NCBI RefSeq assembly: GCF_023343835.1
Contig: NC_064440.1
Span: 33,797,537-33,861,536 of the forward strand
Reading direction: 5' to 3'
Source: Lagopus muta
Taxonomy: Eukaryota > Chordata > Aves > Galliformes > Phasianidae
DNA: 64,000 nucleotides
This document shows positions 38,201 through 49,492 of the stretch, in pieces. The notes under the pieces were generated by a model. It made no database searches and had not been told where the DNA came from. It saw only the letters and a program-made list of their open reading frames with translations. A program made the position numbers and the translations under genes. Numbering within the stretch: position 1 is the first letter of the stretch; each line of letters begins with the position of its first letter.

Positions 38201-41200
38201 CGTGGGGTGAGAGCTCTTTGTGTCCTTCCAGCATCCTAAATCCCCATGGTGAAGGTGGGAAGGATGCAGTGAGCACACAGACACATGGGGTGCAGCTCTC
38301 CTTTTGCTCCTATTTTAACTGAGATTTACAAAAAAAGGTGCTACATTTGTGTCGTGTTTGCTGTTGACCATTCCCTGCCCTGTGGCAACGGCCCGCTCCC
38401 AGGGCCAGCAGCAGCTCCCAAAGCAGATTATTCCCTTGGCACTGTTCTGCAATTAGACTTTTCTCCCTCCCTCATTAGGGGCAGCGGGCAACGCAAGCTG
38501 GCCTTGTTTTCCAATGCTCACTGGAGGACAGAGAGATTTGGGGCCGAGGGCAGGAATGTTGGCTCTCCAGGCCAAATTCCTCCTACTGCCACCCAGAAAG
38601 GGCGCAGCTGGAGGCTGCAGCTGCTTGTGTGCCCTCAGCAATTCTCTTTGCACAAATAACGGGGCCTGGTGGGACACAGGAGAGCTGGGAGCACCCCAGA
38701 GCAGCATGAGTGCCTCCAGTTCCCCAGCGGTAACAGCAGTGGGGCTGAGCATGAATGAAGCGGTCCTGATCAGGCTGCTGAAATCTTCTGTGCACAGAGC
38801 AGTTTGGAGAAAGAAATCAGGGCTGCAAAACAGTGCTTATGTAACAGGGATGATTTTTTTTTTCTCTTCTGTGCCAGTTCCTCAATAATCACCATACGAC
38901 CCAGTAGGGGAGCACTTAATGCTGCGCTGGAGCTGCAGTGCTCAGGATGCAGCGGGCACCCCATCACAAAACCCCCAAATAGGAAAACACCATCCCAAAC
39001 TGAGAAATAAATGGAACTGGTGATCTCAGAGCACATCCTGATCTCCTCACCTCGGAATCCTTGTCCAGCTGGCTCCGGCCCACAATCATGTTGTACAGCA
39101 CCCGGTCATCATCTGCCTCTGTGTGGGTCACGTCGTGTGGGGTGCTCCACAGGTTCTGCTCCTCATCCCGTGCCAGCGTGGCTCCAAAGGAAGCATACGG
39201 GTTGTTGTTGCTGCAGAGAGGGGACATGAGGCTGTGTTAACACCCAGTGTCACCTTAGCTTTCCCAAAAGTCCCTTTCTGCCAGCTGAAATCTGGCATGG
39301 CCATGGGACAACGCACACGGTGCTGCTGGGGATGGGTAAGCCTGGAAATGGGGTGGCTCAGGACAATCTTAGTCATGTGATGGACCCAAAAAAACTGGCC
39401 CCATCCATCTGGCATGGGAGGGAAGCAGATGGAGCCAGCCCCTCTGCAGTGCTGCCCCAGGATGGGATGGAAATTGAAATGCAGGAAACTGAATCTAAGA
39501 AAGAAGTGTGCTACAGAAAGGGTGGTTGAACGTTGTCGTGGGTTGCTTGGAGAGGTTGTGGGGTTTCCAGCCATGGAGATGCTCAAAATCCAATGCGATC
39601 TGTTCTGGGTACCCTGCTCCTGGTCTGACCTGAGCAGGGGCTGCATCAGATGGGAATACCTGGATGGGAACACTTGGAGGCCTTAAGGAAAGCCTGGGTT
39701 TGTCCACTCAGTATCTAAAGAGGAGCTTCAGCATCTAAAGGGGGGCTATAGGAAAGAAGGGCACAGACTCTTTAGCAGCGGCTGCTGTGATAGAACAAGG
39801 GGAAATGGTTTCAAAGTAAAGGAGGAGAGTTTTAGGCTGGATATAAGGAAGAAGTTTTTTACAATATGGGTGGTGAGGCACTGGCACAGGTTGCCCAGAG
39901 AGGTGATGGATGCCCAAGCCTGGAGACACCCAAGGTCAGGCTGAACAGGGCTCTGGGCACTTGATGGAGCTTTTGGTGTCCCTGCTCAGTGCAGGAGAGT
40001 TGGACTACATGGCCTCTAAGGGTCCCTTCCAACTCATACGATTCTATGACCTTATGTGCTGAGGGACATGGTTTAGTGGGAGCTATTGGGAATAGGTGAA
40101 TGGTTGGACTGGATGATCTCTTAGGTCTTTTCCAACCTTGGTGATTCTATGATTCTATGACTCTATGAATGGGGAGCAGGCAAAGCATCACCTCCTGAGC
40201 ATCATCCCCTCCCGTGGTGGTGAGGAGCTCTTCTGTGCCCTGTGCTTATGGCTGGGTGCTGTAAGTGGGAAATGCAAGGCTCTTATGGGGTTGTTTCCTC
40301 CTGCAGGGAGAACTTCTGGCAGAGTACTGCCATCAGGCCCCCATGTTTCTAACCAAGACAGTGAAGAAGAACACCACAAGTGGGGAAAGATTTTACACCT
40401 CACACAGCGGTACTGGCAGCTGTCCTGTGGCATTTCACAGAACCACAGATTTGTAGGGGCTGGAAGGGAACCCTAGAGATCGAGTCCGACCCCCCTTCCT
40501 GCACACTTTGCACTAGAACAACCCCTGCTGATTCCATTTGCTATCCAAATCCCATTCCTTCCTCTAGGAATCCACCCATTCAACCTTGGTCACGCTGCAG
40601 TTCTTTATCTCCAATGTCATGGCGTTACAAAGAGTGCTAAGGTGTGCTCCAGCATGTGGATAAACCCCTAAAAGTGGCTCCCTAATTAGATTTCCAGCAA
40701 ACCAAAAACCTGAGTAACAGGTAACAAGGGGAAGATAATCTCTGCCAATCTCTCATTAAAGCCGAGGGAACAGGCAGGTTGCAGGGTGCAGATGGCACCG
40801 CTCAGCCCTCCCAACACATCTCCAGGTGTCCCGAGCAAGCGGGGAACTCCTGGGGCACCAGAGACCCCCATACTAATGGGTTTTCTGTGGGGTTCTCACC
40901 CTGCACAGCCTATGGGGCGCTGTTCCACGTGAGCTCATTACCATCCTCCTGCTTCCTCCCACTACTGACCCACCCTGCTCACTGTCAGATCTTTTGGCAG
41001 CAACCCTTGGCTTTGCGAGCCACTCCCTTGTGTCTTGCAAGGTGATTCCCATGGAAGAGGCCCCAGCTGTGCTTGGGAGTCAGCAAACCTCAGCAAACAT
41101 GGGGTGCGACTGCGGGAGGTGTGTCAGCCCAGAGCTGACAGCAGGCTGAGCATTACTAACATGAGGGAATATGGGGAAAAAGCAGCACAGGAAAGGCCAC

Positions 41201-42432
41201 CTTCCCATCTCGTGTCACTTGCAGCAGTTTCCATGAGACCAGAGGGATCTTGGACCAGCTTCAATTTGCTCTTTATCCAGAAGCATCAACACTTCATCAA
41301 CAGACTTCTGCTCTGGGCTGCTTTTAGCCCAGTTTAATACATCCCAAGACTCGGAGCCCAAATTCTCAGTTTATTTGCATCGTTCCTTTTAAACAAGGCT
41401 GCTGCAAGACCCCCACTTTGCAATATAAAACCACAAAAGCCTCCCATCCGGGGACAAGCCAGCAATTGGGTCATCAGATTAACTATGCTGCCACACTTGC
41501 GCAACAGCAGGTGCCTCTGCTTTCCTGCTTATGGCATTAATTGGATCGGTGCACAGAGGCACGTTGCTACAGAAAGGTGCAAGGCAGCACCTGCACCTCT
41601 CTGCCCGTGTGCTGGGCTTTCAGGAGGTTAATGCGAATTTCCTGCCAGCCCCATGCTCAGGATTATCTGGTTATTATTTAGGGAGCTGCTTTTAACAGCA
41701 CCAAATCAGGGTGCTTCAATCCCTGCCGCCGGTCCCCACTAACTAAATAGGTCACCACATGTCTCAGAAATGTTGCAGTGCTGTGGGAGGGTTTGGGTGC
41801 TGCTGCAGACCCCCTCCTATGCAGGCTGCCTTAGAGATCTGTCATCTTTCAACTTCATGCTGCATTTGGATAAAGGCTCAATGCGGTGCCTCCAGACGTC
41901 CAGCTCCCCTCCCTGGGCATCACCAGCAGCCCCAGTGGGACCCCATCCACTGCTCCTTGCTCCAGCCTCCCCGATGAAAGCCCCGAACCCTTGCAATGGA
42001 AAGACAAAAGCCGGGTGGTTTCTATGGTGAAAGACACGTTTTGCTCTCCCAAATTTCATTTGGTTGTCAGAAAATTGAGAGCAGTGCAGCGGCATGCGTT
42101 GTGCCACGGGGAGTGAGACCCAAACGAGGCAGAAAGCGAGCTGGGAGAAAATCCCTCTGGGACCTCGGAATCTCCGAGCAGCGGCTGCGGAATGACAGCT
42201 GGGAAAAAGGGCAAAGCGTAAGGTGGGAGAGGGATGCGGGCAAAGCGGGGCCACGCTTGGAGGATCGCTGCAGTGCGAGCAGATCGGGGAGGGGATGGGG
42301 ATGGGATCACCCGGAGCCGGGACGGGATGGGGGCACTCACCTGAGCAGCGGCTCCTTCTCAGGGGCTGCTGCCTCCCCGCCGCAGCAGCCGCAGCAGCCG
42401 CCAAGCGAGCGCAGCCAGGCCCCCAGCCCCAT
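35228..42432 (-). CDS. MREG: Melanoregulin, complete five-exon coding region
   Basis: Coding exons on the minus strand are 42432-42341, 39210-39051, 36496-36406, 35653-35490 and 35347-35228. All junctions are GT/AG, the frame is continuous, and the product is 208 aa (human 214 as I recall). The protein starts [10 protein letters not shown] and has a cysteine cluster (C13, C14, C16, C17), the likely palmitoylation site that holds it on membranes. An acidic dileucine motif (EKEPLL, 25-30) follows. The conserved core includes [47 protein letters not shown] and [25 protein letters not shown]-like cholesterol motif (L184 to Y189 to K191) lies near the end. Family knowledge: melanoregulin is the dilute-suppressor product, acting in melanosome and lysosome-related organelle transport through RILP and dynactin. 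The last 15 or so residues after YPK diverge from mammals. Introns are 3130, 2554, 752 and 142 bp, and the larger ones hold CR1 insertions. Identification is from memory of the human sequence and is strong. Confidence 0.96.
35893..35908. repeat. Short (GAAT)n repeat in MREG intron 3
   Basis: Four GAAT-type units lie in the third MREG intron. No functional meaning is inferred. Confidence 0.8.
36838..36932 (-). mobile_element. CR1 LINE 3'-end fragment in MREG intron 2
   Basis: It reads 'caccaaggttggaaaagacc', then 'cagatcatccagtccaaccg' and 'cttaccaccagtattccccc', the reverse complement of a CR1 tail of the same subfamily as 40,058-40,168. The terminal repeat has decayed to CATGGACTC. Confidence 0.88.
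39475..39690 (+). mobile_element. Old CR1 LINE fragment in MREG intron 1
   Basis: It contains 'cagaaagggtggttgaacg', 'ggagaggttgtggggtttcc', 'agccatggagatgctcaaaa' and 'tctggtctgacctgagcagg'-like CR1 tail text, without an intact terminal repeat. It is more diverged than the copy immediately to its right. Confidence 0.75.
39736..40056 (+). mobile_element. CR1 LINE, 3' portion in MREG intron 1
   Basis: It runs from 'agaacaaggggaaatggttt' through 'gagttttaggctggatataa' and 'ggtggtgaggcactggcaca' (ORF2 C-terminus) to 'gggtcccttccaactcatac' and GATTCTATGACC. It lies sense to the opposite strand of MREG. The limits are good to within about 10 bases on the right. Confidence 0.92.
40057..40169 (+). 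mobile_element. CR1 LINE, 3'-end fragment directly following another CR1
   Basis: This is a second, different CR1 tail: 'gagggacatggtttagtggg', then 'ggttggactggatgatctct' and 'tccaaccttggtgattctat', ending in GATTCTATGACTCTATGA. It abuts the 3' end of the preceding copy, so one element probably inserted at the terminal repeat of the other. Confidence 0.92.
40434..40600 (-). mobile_element. Old CR1 LINE fragment in MREG intron 1
   Basis: It begins 'tttcacagaaccacagattt' and continues 'gtaggggctggaagggaacc' and 'agagatcgagtccgaccccc', matching the reverse complement of an older CR1 tail. The right limit is uncertain. Confidence 0.75.
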
Positions 42433-42660
42433 GGGCGCAGCAGCGCTGGGCTCTGCCCGTCCCCGTGCCCCTCCCTGGCTCCCCCCTGGATCCCCAGCGC
42501 CTTCAGCCGCCGCGGGGCATCACGCTCGCCCTCCGGGGCCCCGCACAGCGCGAGCACGCAGGGCACGGGCAGAGGAAGGCAGGGCACGCTCATATTTCTC
42601 CCCCTCTTCTTCGTTCCGGGGCGACGCTGATTCATTACCATCCCCTTCCGGGGAATTATG
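42330..42660 (-). promoter_or_regulatory. MREG: CpG-rich promoter and first-exon region of MREG
   Basis: CpG dinucleotides are dense from about 42,100 to 42,680, unlike the flanks, and the block encloses the MREG start codon (42,432). No TATA box is evident upstream of the start on the minus strand, so this looks like a broad CpG-island promoter. The exact start site cannot be given. The first intron donor (GTGAGT) lies at 42,340-42,335. Confidence 0.7.
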
Positions 42661-43249
42661 GCCACTCGGATGCTCGAGAGCGCTGGGGAGCGAAGCTGTG
42701 CGTCTGCAAGGCACAGCAGCGGTGCCATACCCCTGTGGGGACATGGTCGGGTTGGGGGCTCGTGTCCAGCCCTGGGGGGCCCCATGGTTATTTCCCACGG
42801 GGATCGGGGCCGGAGGGGATTACCCAGGGTCTGATTTCCAGCGCTGGGAGCTCATCACGCTCAGGGACTGATGGCTTTGTGCTGCTCACTGCGCACATCT
42901 CCACCATCCCACCCAGCCTCAGCTCTCCTGAGCTGATTTCCCCCATCCTGTACAATTATGAGCACTCAGAAAGCAGCAGCAGGCAACGGCCCTCCCCTTG
43001 GATCTGCTGGGCTGCTGCCTTGTTTACACATTGGCAGCATTCTGGCAGATCACAAGCAGCACACAGCCCAGGCTGCCAGCAGCTCCCACCAGCTCACCTG
43101 TAGCCTTCTGCCTTCCCTGCCTGGAGCCTTCATTCCACACACAGCTGCAACAAATAGTCATTCAGCCCCTGAGCCCTGTGAGTTCAGAAGGAGCCTTGCA
43201 GAAGCCCTGAGCATTTTCACATCCCTTTATTCCTGATAAACGTTGTTCC

Positions 43250-43422
43250 CTTTCCATTGGAGCAGGGGCACAGCTGCCCAGGGAGTGCTGGGGTCACCAT
43301 CCCTGCAGGTGTTTCCTAACTGTGAGGATGTGGCACTGAAGGCTGTGGGCATAGTGGGGTGAGCTGAGGTTGGACTGGGGATCTTAGCTGTCTTTTTTAA
43401 CCTGAATGATTCTGTGACATGA
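43250..43422 (+). mobile_element. CR1 LINE, 3'-end fragment
   Basis: It contains 'agctgcccagggagtgctgg', 'gtcaccatccctgcaggtgt' and 'gaggttggactggggatctt', ending in 'cctgaatgattctgtgac'. The age is moderate. It lies between the MREG promoter and the methyltransferase gene. Confidence 0.85.
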
Positions 43423-43715
43423 ACAAAGGAAAGTCTCCCAAGAGCCAAAGCCTCTCTGGGGTCCTAAAAGCAAATCACTGCCTCTAAAAAGTAAGTGCAG
43501 TATTACCAGCTTCTGCACAGTGCTGCAAATACCCCTAGCAGAGATGGGGCTCCAGACCCTGTTTTGCCCATTCCCTGTGGCCCCATCACTAACAGAGATA
43601 GAAACAGAGGGCTCAGCTGTGTGCAATAAGCATTACTGCCCTGAACACACACAAAATGGCAACAGGCTGCCTCGGCCCAGGTGTGGGGCTTTGCTCCTAA
43701 CGCTGGGAGCAGGGT

Positions 43716-43784
43716 TATAAAAGCACCCTGAGTGCCTTTCTCCTTTTGCAGGGTACTAGGAGAGGGCTTCAGCACAACCAGGCT
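43716..43784 (+). promoter_or_regulatory. TATA box and possible noncoding first exon of the methyltransferase gene
   Basis: TATAAAA at 43,716-43,722 is followed about 60 bases later by a strong splice donor (CT/GTAAGT, exon end 43,784). A start site near 43,747 would give a short noncoding exon spliced to the exon that carries the ATG. A pyrimidine-rich acceptor at 44,504-44,517 is the most plausible partner. This is inference from spacing and signals only, as no transcript evidence is available here. Confidence 0.4.
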
Positions 43785-44671
43785 GTAAGTATGAGTTGGG
43801 GTTCCTACAGAGTTTTGTTCTCGCTCTTCTTTGGTATCTGCTGCTTGAGCTGTTGGGGCTGCTGATCATCCCCTCATCTGTGTGCGTTCTGAAGTTACTC
43901 TGTGCTTAATTACCACAGTCCCCGTACTAAGGGGAAGCCCAGCTCTCAGGCTCCAGCATGCTGCTTTAAGGCTGTAGGGACCTCACAGCTGAGATCTCAG
44001 GATGCGGTGCTGCAGCTCTAGAGGGAGCAGTCGGCCCTGTAGTGCTGCCAGGCCGCTGCTGCTCTTTCACCCCAGCTACGTAGGGAGGGCTGGGAATGTT
44101 TTCCTGGAAAGCGTGACCCCACCCGTGGCGTTTGCATGCAAAGAGCCTTACAGGGCCCCATTCTGCCCCAAAGCTAGCATGTCCCTGCTGGCTGTACGGC
44201 GAGCGGCTTCATTCTGACGCTGCAGGAGGGCCTGGGAGCGGTGAGTTACTGGTATGGTGAGTAGTTGGGGGTGCTGGGGCAGCGGCAGGGAGCAGATGGA
44301 AGCATTCTAGTGAGAGCAGTCGGGTTTGATGCTCCTTGCTGGAAGCAGCCGAAACTGAGTGGCGGCTCTTCCTGCATTGCAAGCTGTAACCATTCCCTGC
44401 CCGGTGTGCCCACACAGCACGGGCTGTGCTGTTCTATGAGCTCTTTGCACGTGACTGCTGCCCCTGTGGGAGCTGCACGTCCCTGTCACGCTTCCTGGGT
44501 CCGTCTCTCTTGCGCAGCGCCTGCCACAAACGGCACACGGCTGCTGAGGCTTCCGGCTTCTGAGCACGGCCCCATGGTGGGGGACACTGAGGGAGGGCCC
44601 TGGGCAAAGTCCTGGTGCTGGGTGCAGGCTGAGCACCGCTGTCCCGCCAGGACAGGCCCTGAGCTCCCAGC

Positions 44672-46434
44672 ATGGCTGCACAGATGTTTGAGGGCACGCA
44701 GCACGCAGCCATCTACCTGAAGTACCGCTTTGCCCCTGGCAAGGAGCTGAAGGACACCATCCTCACCTACCTGCAGGAGAAGGTGAGTGGGGCACAGCTG
44801 TGCTCAATTTATCTCCTTACCTCTTCACTTGGAGTAAGATAACAGCCGGGGCTCAGCAGGGGCCTCGGAGCCTGCACCCAGCCGTGAGCAGGGCTAGGAG
44901 TTGGGGTGCTGCTGCTGAGATGCGCCCCCTGTCCCTGCAGGCTCCCAGCTGCACCCAGCTGGCTGTGGACGTTGGCTGCGGGTCGGGGCAAGGCACAGCC
45001 TTCCTGGCAGAGCGCTTCGCAAAGGTGGTGGGCACCGACATCAGCCAGGCACAGATCCAAGAGGCCAGGGCTGCCCCTTCTCCTCCCAACATCTCCTATC
45101 TGTGAGTGCTGCAAGCAAAACCCAGCTCCCCGCGTGCCCTTTAGCTTTGTGTCTCGCTCTGCAATCCCCAGCATTGCACGCTGTTATTTTTCTCCCCCCG
45201 TCTGCAGGGTGTGCCCAGCAGAAGAGCTGCCCTTCGAAGATGCCTCAGTTGATCTCCTGGCCTCGTTCACAGCCGCACACTGGTTTGATACTGGGAAGTT
45301 CATGAATGAGGCGAAACGCGTGCTGCGGCCGGGCGGCTGCGTGGCCATCAGCACCTACACTGCTGATATGAGCCTGCACTATGGGGACTGCTCTGAAAAG
45401 CTGACCCAAATCTTCCAGGAGGTGAGGGAGGGCACCGAGCCTCCCCACTGGGGCAGGGGGAAACATACAGTGGTGGGTGGGTGCTGAGGGGAGAGGCGGT
45501 GGGGTGAGGAGGTGAAGGGCTGCAGGGTGGGCTGGTGTGGGGAGAGGGGAGCAGGGGTGTCATAGAAGTGCATATGCCACAGGCCTAGGACCAAGCTCTG
45601 TGGCAATGAGGAGCTCAACGTGGTTGTGTTTATCTGCTGTCATTGCAGGCCTGGGACCAGCTCTTGAAATACTCACATAGTAGAGTAAAACACGTCCTGG
45701 AAGACTACAAGGAGATCTTTGAGGCTTTGCCATTTCCAGACAAGAAGAGGTGAGCGGGAGCTCCTTGGTGCATGACCATGAGTGGGTCCGAACGCTGCTC
45801 CTGACCCATCAGCTGCCGTAATGAGATGCTTTCCTCTCCTGGACCTTGGATAAAGTCATGAGTTTTATTCATCACTACATCGCTCTGCAGTCACCCTTGT
45901 TCCACTGCCTGTATTTAACGTGCCAGTGCTCCTTTCTTCCCCATTTCCTTTCTAGAATCACCAATATCTATGATAAAATTCCCATGACCGTTGCTGGGGT
46001 GGTCGGTTACTTAGAGTCTGCCTCTCCATACCAAGTATTCATGAAGAGTGATCCTGAGGCTGCAAAAACCCTCCTCCTAAGGATGGAAAAGAGGTACTAA
46101 AAGGAAAAAAAGGCTTTCATGCAAATGAGTAGGGCATGGAGGATGTCCTCTTACAGGGTGAATCAAGAGTGGGGTTGAGGGGAAGGAGGGGTGCACTGCT
46201 TTGTGAAAGGGTTTCTGCCAATTGGTAATCCAAGCTTTGGAGTGCTTTAGAGAGAGAATCTCATCCCTGCTTGTGGTCATTTCCCCACACCTGGTGCTGC
46301 ATGGCTGGATGGGGATGGAGGACCCTTACTCTGCTTCTTGCAGGCTGCTGGAGACGATGGGAGCTGCCTCACGTGACACCCCGCTGGAGTTCTGGGTGAG
46401 GCATGTCTGCATCCTGGGGCACAAGGAAGCGTGA
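44672..46434 (+). CDS. Class I SAM-dependent methyltransferase, DDB_G0268948-like (Methyltransf_11 type), complete
   Basis: Coding exons are 44672-44782, 44941-45101, 45208-45421, 45649-45749, 45956-46093 and 46344-46434. All have GT/AG junctions and join in frame to give 271 aa. The start MAAQMFEGTQHAAIYLKYRF is typical of the family's first helix. Motif I is VDVGCGSGQGT (residues 46-56), the SAM-binding glycine loop, and an acidic residue (GTD, D70) ends strand 2. CPAEELPFEDASVDLL (93-107) gives motifs II/III, and LRPGG lies further on. Such proteins are soluble class I methyltransferases whose substrate is generally unknown, so I assign none. The family is known from protists, fungi, fish, reptiles and birds; I do not recall a clear human orthologue. 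An out-of-frame ATG at 44,574 would overlap the start if the transcript includes it. The gene lies 3.6 kb upstream of IFNL in the same orientation. Confidence 0.92.
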
Positions 46435-46684
46435 GGCAAGCCTCCTCCTGACCTCGTGCTGAAAGAAACAGGATTCCAAACACCCTGCTCTTCCTTGGAG
46501 AGATCAGTGGTGATTTCAGTGATCGAAGCCTTAATCTTTGTAAGCAGACGTGGACTTAACGCAGGGCCACAGGGTCTGTGCCATGCTACCAGTCTGCCCA
46601 GCACCCTCCTGTTGGAGGAACCCACCAGAGTGGTTGTGATTGTTATCCCACATCCAATCCTATAACAGCTGAATTTCTTGAAAA

Positions 46685-46690
46685 ATTAAA
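46685..46690 (+). terminator. Candidate poly(A) signal of the methyltransferase gene
   Basis: ATTAAA, the commonest variant hexamer, lies 250 bases past the stop codon. A T/G-rich run ('ttgtgtttggcttctct') follows 25 bases on, as expected of a cleavage element. Confidence 0.6.
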
Positions 46691-46699
46691 AAAAATAAG

Positions 46700-49110
46700 T
46701 TGCAAAGTGGAATTGTGTTTGGCTTCTCTAATAGAGGCTTGGTGGGCCTGGCTGCTCTGGTCCCTGTGGAATTTCTGGGCAGGGAGCTCCTGTAGCTTGA
46801 GCCTCCCTGGGCTTGCTCCTGCAGAGAATTGTTTGCATAGCCCTTGGATCCAGCCTCAGTTTTTTTAATCTGCTTTGTGCACCAAAGGTAATTGTGTGCC
46901 ACTCCCTGAAATGCAAAGGCGAAATGATTCAAAGCTGGGTCTCAACAGGTGCTGGTCACCTCCTGTTTGCTTTTTGGAGGCACTGAGGTTCCATGGGGAT
47001 GTGTCCAGTTCCCATAATCCCTGCACCAGGCAGGAATGGTGCCCTAGAGCTGTGCTCTGTGAGGGGATCAGGGTCCCCTTTCCCATAAAAAGGGATTTTG
47101 TGCTATCAGTCCCATGGGGTTTTTCTCCCATGGAAGCACTGTGGGGAGGATTTGACCAGCCTATCCCTTTGGGATACTGCAGGTGAGGCAACATCCCCAG
47201 GCTGTTAAACTTAAGAGGGTTGGAGATGCTGTGTCCCTACAGCACTGGCACAAGAGCTTTCCAAAAAAAGGGTTTATATTCACAGCAGCTAACTAGAACA
47301 GCTCTCCTCATGTCAGCCTCTGAGGGATGATGCAGGGGTGATGTGACAGCATGAGTTACATCACTGCAGCTGAGTGCTGGTAGTGGCACCAGCAGGTGGG
47401 ATGGCTGCAGTGACAGCTGCTGAGCAGTGGCTATCTGTTGGATTTGGAGCATTATTTTGTCTTGCTTCACCTTTTTCCCCCAAGTCTTTGTACAACCAGC
47501 TCCAATAAGGTGGGGGAGAAGCTCCTGGCTCCTTCATACCTCTTTACTGCACAGCACGGCTGGTGGCCGATGCTGCTTTTGTCAGCCTCCTGGTGAGTCA
47601 CAGGGCGATGACCTCACCTGGCACTGGCGACTGCTTGGCACAGCTGTGTCTGTTTTGCTTTCCTTTCCACACCTGGGGATCTCCTGCAGTCGGGGATTTC
47701 TTCCTCTGGAAAAGCAGAACGAACCTCCTCGGTGCTTTTCTTCCACTTCGTAGCATCGGGGGACTTGTAATTATTTGTGTCACCCAGTGTATTAACAGCA
47801 CAGTCAATAGATGTGGAATGCAATTAATAATTTCTTAATGTAGTGAGACCAGATAGCTGCTCATTTTCTTGTGGGCAGAAACAGAAGAAGGGCTGCATCG
47901 CTGCCTATGCCTCCCCGCTGGGCTGGCCATGGTGTGCCCAGGTGGTGGCTTTGTGGGACATGCTGTGGTGGGTGACAGCTGCTGCAGTGGCAGAGCCAGC
48001 AGAAACGTGGTTCAAAGGAGCTGTGCCAAATGCGGCCAGCCTGGGTTGAGGTACAACCTATTGGTGTGAAAGCATCTCTTGCAGCTCCCTGTGCAGGACT
48101 CCGGGTTTTCCTGCCATCTGCTCAGAGCTCGGTGCCCACGATGGAGCCATGCAGTGTGTCGTGCTCCAGTGCTGTGCTTACAGCTATGGTTTTCCTGCTC
48201 TGCTTTCACTTTACCTTTGGCACCTTGGGATTTCCTGCATGCCTGTGTAAAGAGATGACGTCTCATTATGCTTTGCCAACCAGAAATGATGCCTGGGGAA
48301 ATAAACGCTGCAGTGACAGAGGAGACGAACCAAAGGAGCCAAGTCCCACAGCAACGTCATGCTGCTGTGGCACCCAATGGGAAACCCACAGAGCATCTCT
48401 ATGGCTGTTCTGAGTGCAGCCAGCAGCGATGGGTGCAGGTTTTGGGGTAAATCCCCTGGATTATGGTGGAGGTGAGATTGCAAGAGCTGGCACTGTCCGT
48501 GAGCATGTTGCCCCTTCTTCCCAGGAGAGCATGCTGCTCCAGCTGCATTGAGGACGTTGTGCCCAGCTTTAACACCTCATGGGATTTTTCTGTTACGGAT
48601 GTTCTATGCCTTGCTTGGGTAGCTTCTATGAAGTTACTTTCATTGCTTTTGGCTTCTATTTCATCGTTGTACCAAGTATGAACAAATGCATTGAATAAAC
48701 TGCATTTTTCTCTATGTGTTTGCTTCTTTAAGTGGACAGAAGGGAAAGAGGAGCTTTCCAATCTTGGGGCACACAAGGTAATGAAGAACCAAGCCTTGGC
48801 TGAGGCTCAGGCTTTTAATTATTGACCTTAGCTGTATTAATGAGTAATATAGCCCAATGCTGGGGGGATCCTGGTGGATCCTGGTCCTGCAGTGCTGTTC
48901 AAGACTTGCCATGAGGAGGAAGTCTGTGTCTCCAGTGCTTTCAGGCTTCACATCTGCATCTGGCTGTCCTGGCTCTGCTCCAAGCTCTGACTCTATCTGG
49001 TCTGAGCAAAGTAGGCACTGCTGCTGGCCTACTGCACCACTCCTCGTCCTGACTGTGGTGCCTGGTGATGGGATGGGAGGCAATGAACGCAAGTCAAAGC
49101 CCATCTGAGC
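46700..49110. other. Intergenic stretch between the methyltransferase and IFNL (2.4 kb)
   Basis: I recognise no coding exon. A perfect 10-bp tandem duplication (GGATCCTGGT, 48,866-48,885) and an isolated AATAAA near 48,694 are the only small features. The AATAAA could be a distal alternative end of the methyltransferase transcript. Confidence 0.45.
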
Positions 49111-49114
49111 ACAG

Positions 49115-49400
49115 TGAAGTCTTACTGAGGAGACAATCGTGTGCTGGCACAGGCTGCTCAATTTGTGGGGTCTCCACCCTTGGTGATAGGCAAAACAAGA
49201 CACAGTCCTGGGGTGCCTGCTCAGGGCAATGGAGCACTGGAACAGAGTGCCCTGAGAGGTGGTGGATGCCTATTCCTGTGGACATTCAAGGGCAATGCAC
49301 TGAGCACCAGGTCAGCTGTTTATGTCCCTTTTCATCGCAGGGGAGTTGGACCTGATGGCCTTTAAAGGTCCCTTCCAACTCAGACGTTTCTATGATAATC
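49115..49400 (+). mobile_element. CR1 LINE 3' portion (possibly two overlapping copies)
   Basis: The right part reads 'ggagcactggaacagagtgc', 'cctgagaggtggtggatgcc', 'ggggagttggacctgatggc' and 'tcccttccaactcagacg', ending near TTTCTATGATAAT, a clear CR1 tail. The left part (49,155-49,195) repeats the motif 'ggctgctcaatttgtggggt', which suggests a second, older truncated copy. It lies about 500 bases upstream of the IFNL promoter elements. Confidence 0.82.
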
Positions 49401-49492
49401 TGCTTCAGCTGCCCCTGCTTTTTACACATGCAGGATTATATTTTCCTGTATTTGATGATTGATTAATGCACAGAACTAAATGCAGGTGTAGT

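Noticed and set aside
41817-42785. Minus-strand open frame of 322 codons over the MREG promoter
   Set aside because: It overlaps MREG exon 1 in another frame and crosses its CpG-rich promoter. GC-rich sequence has few stops, and the translation shows alanine and proline runs with no recognisable domain.
41996-42871. Plus-strand open frame of 291 codons antisense to MREG exon 1
   Set aside because: It has the same GC-rich cause and no homology I can name. A divergent transcript is possible, but the frame gives no support for a protein.
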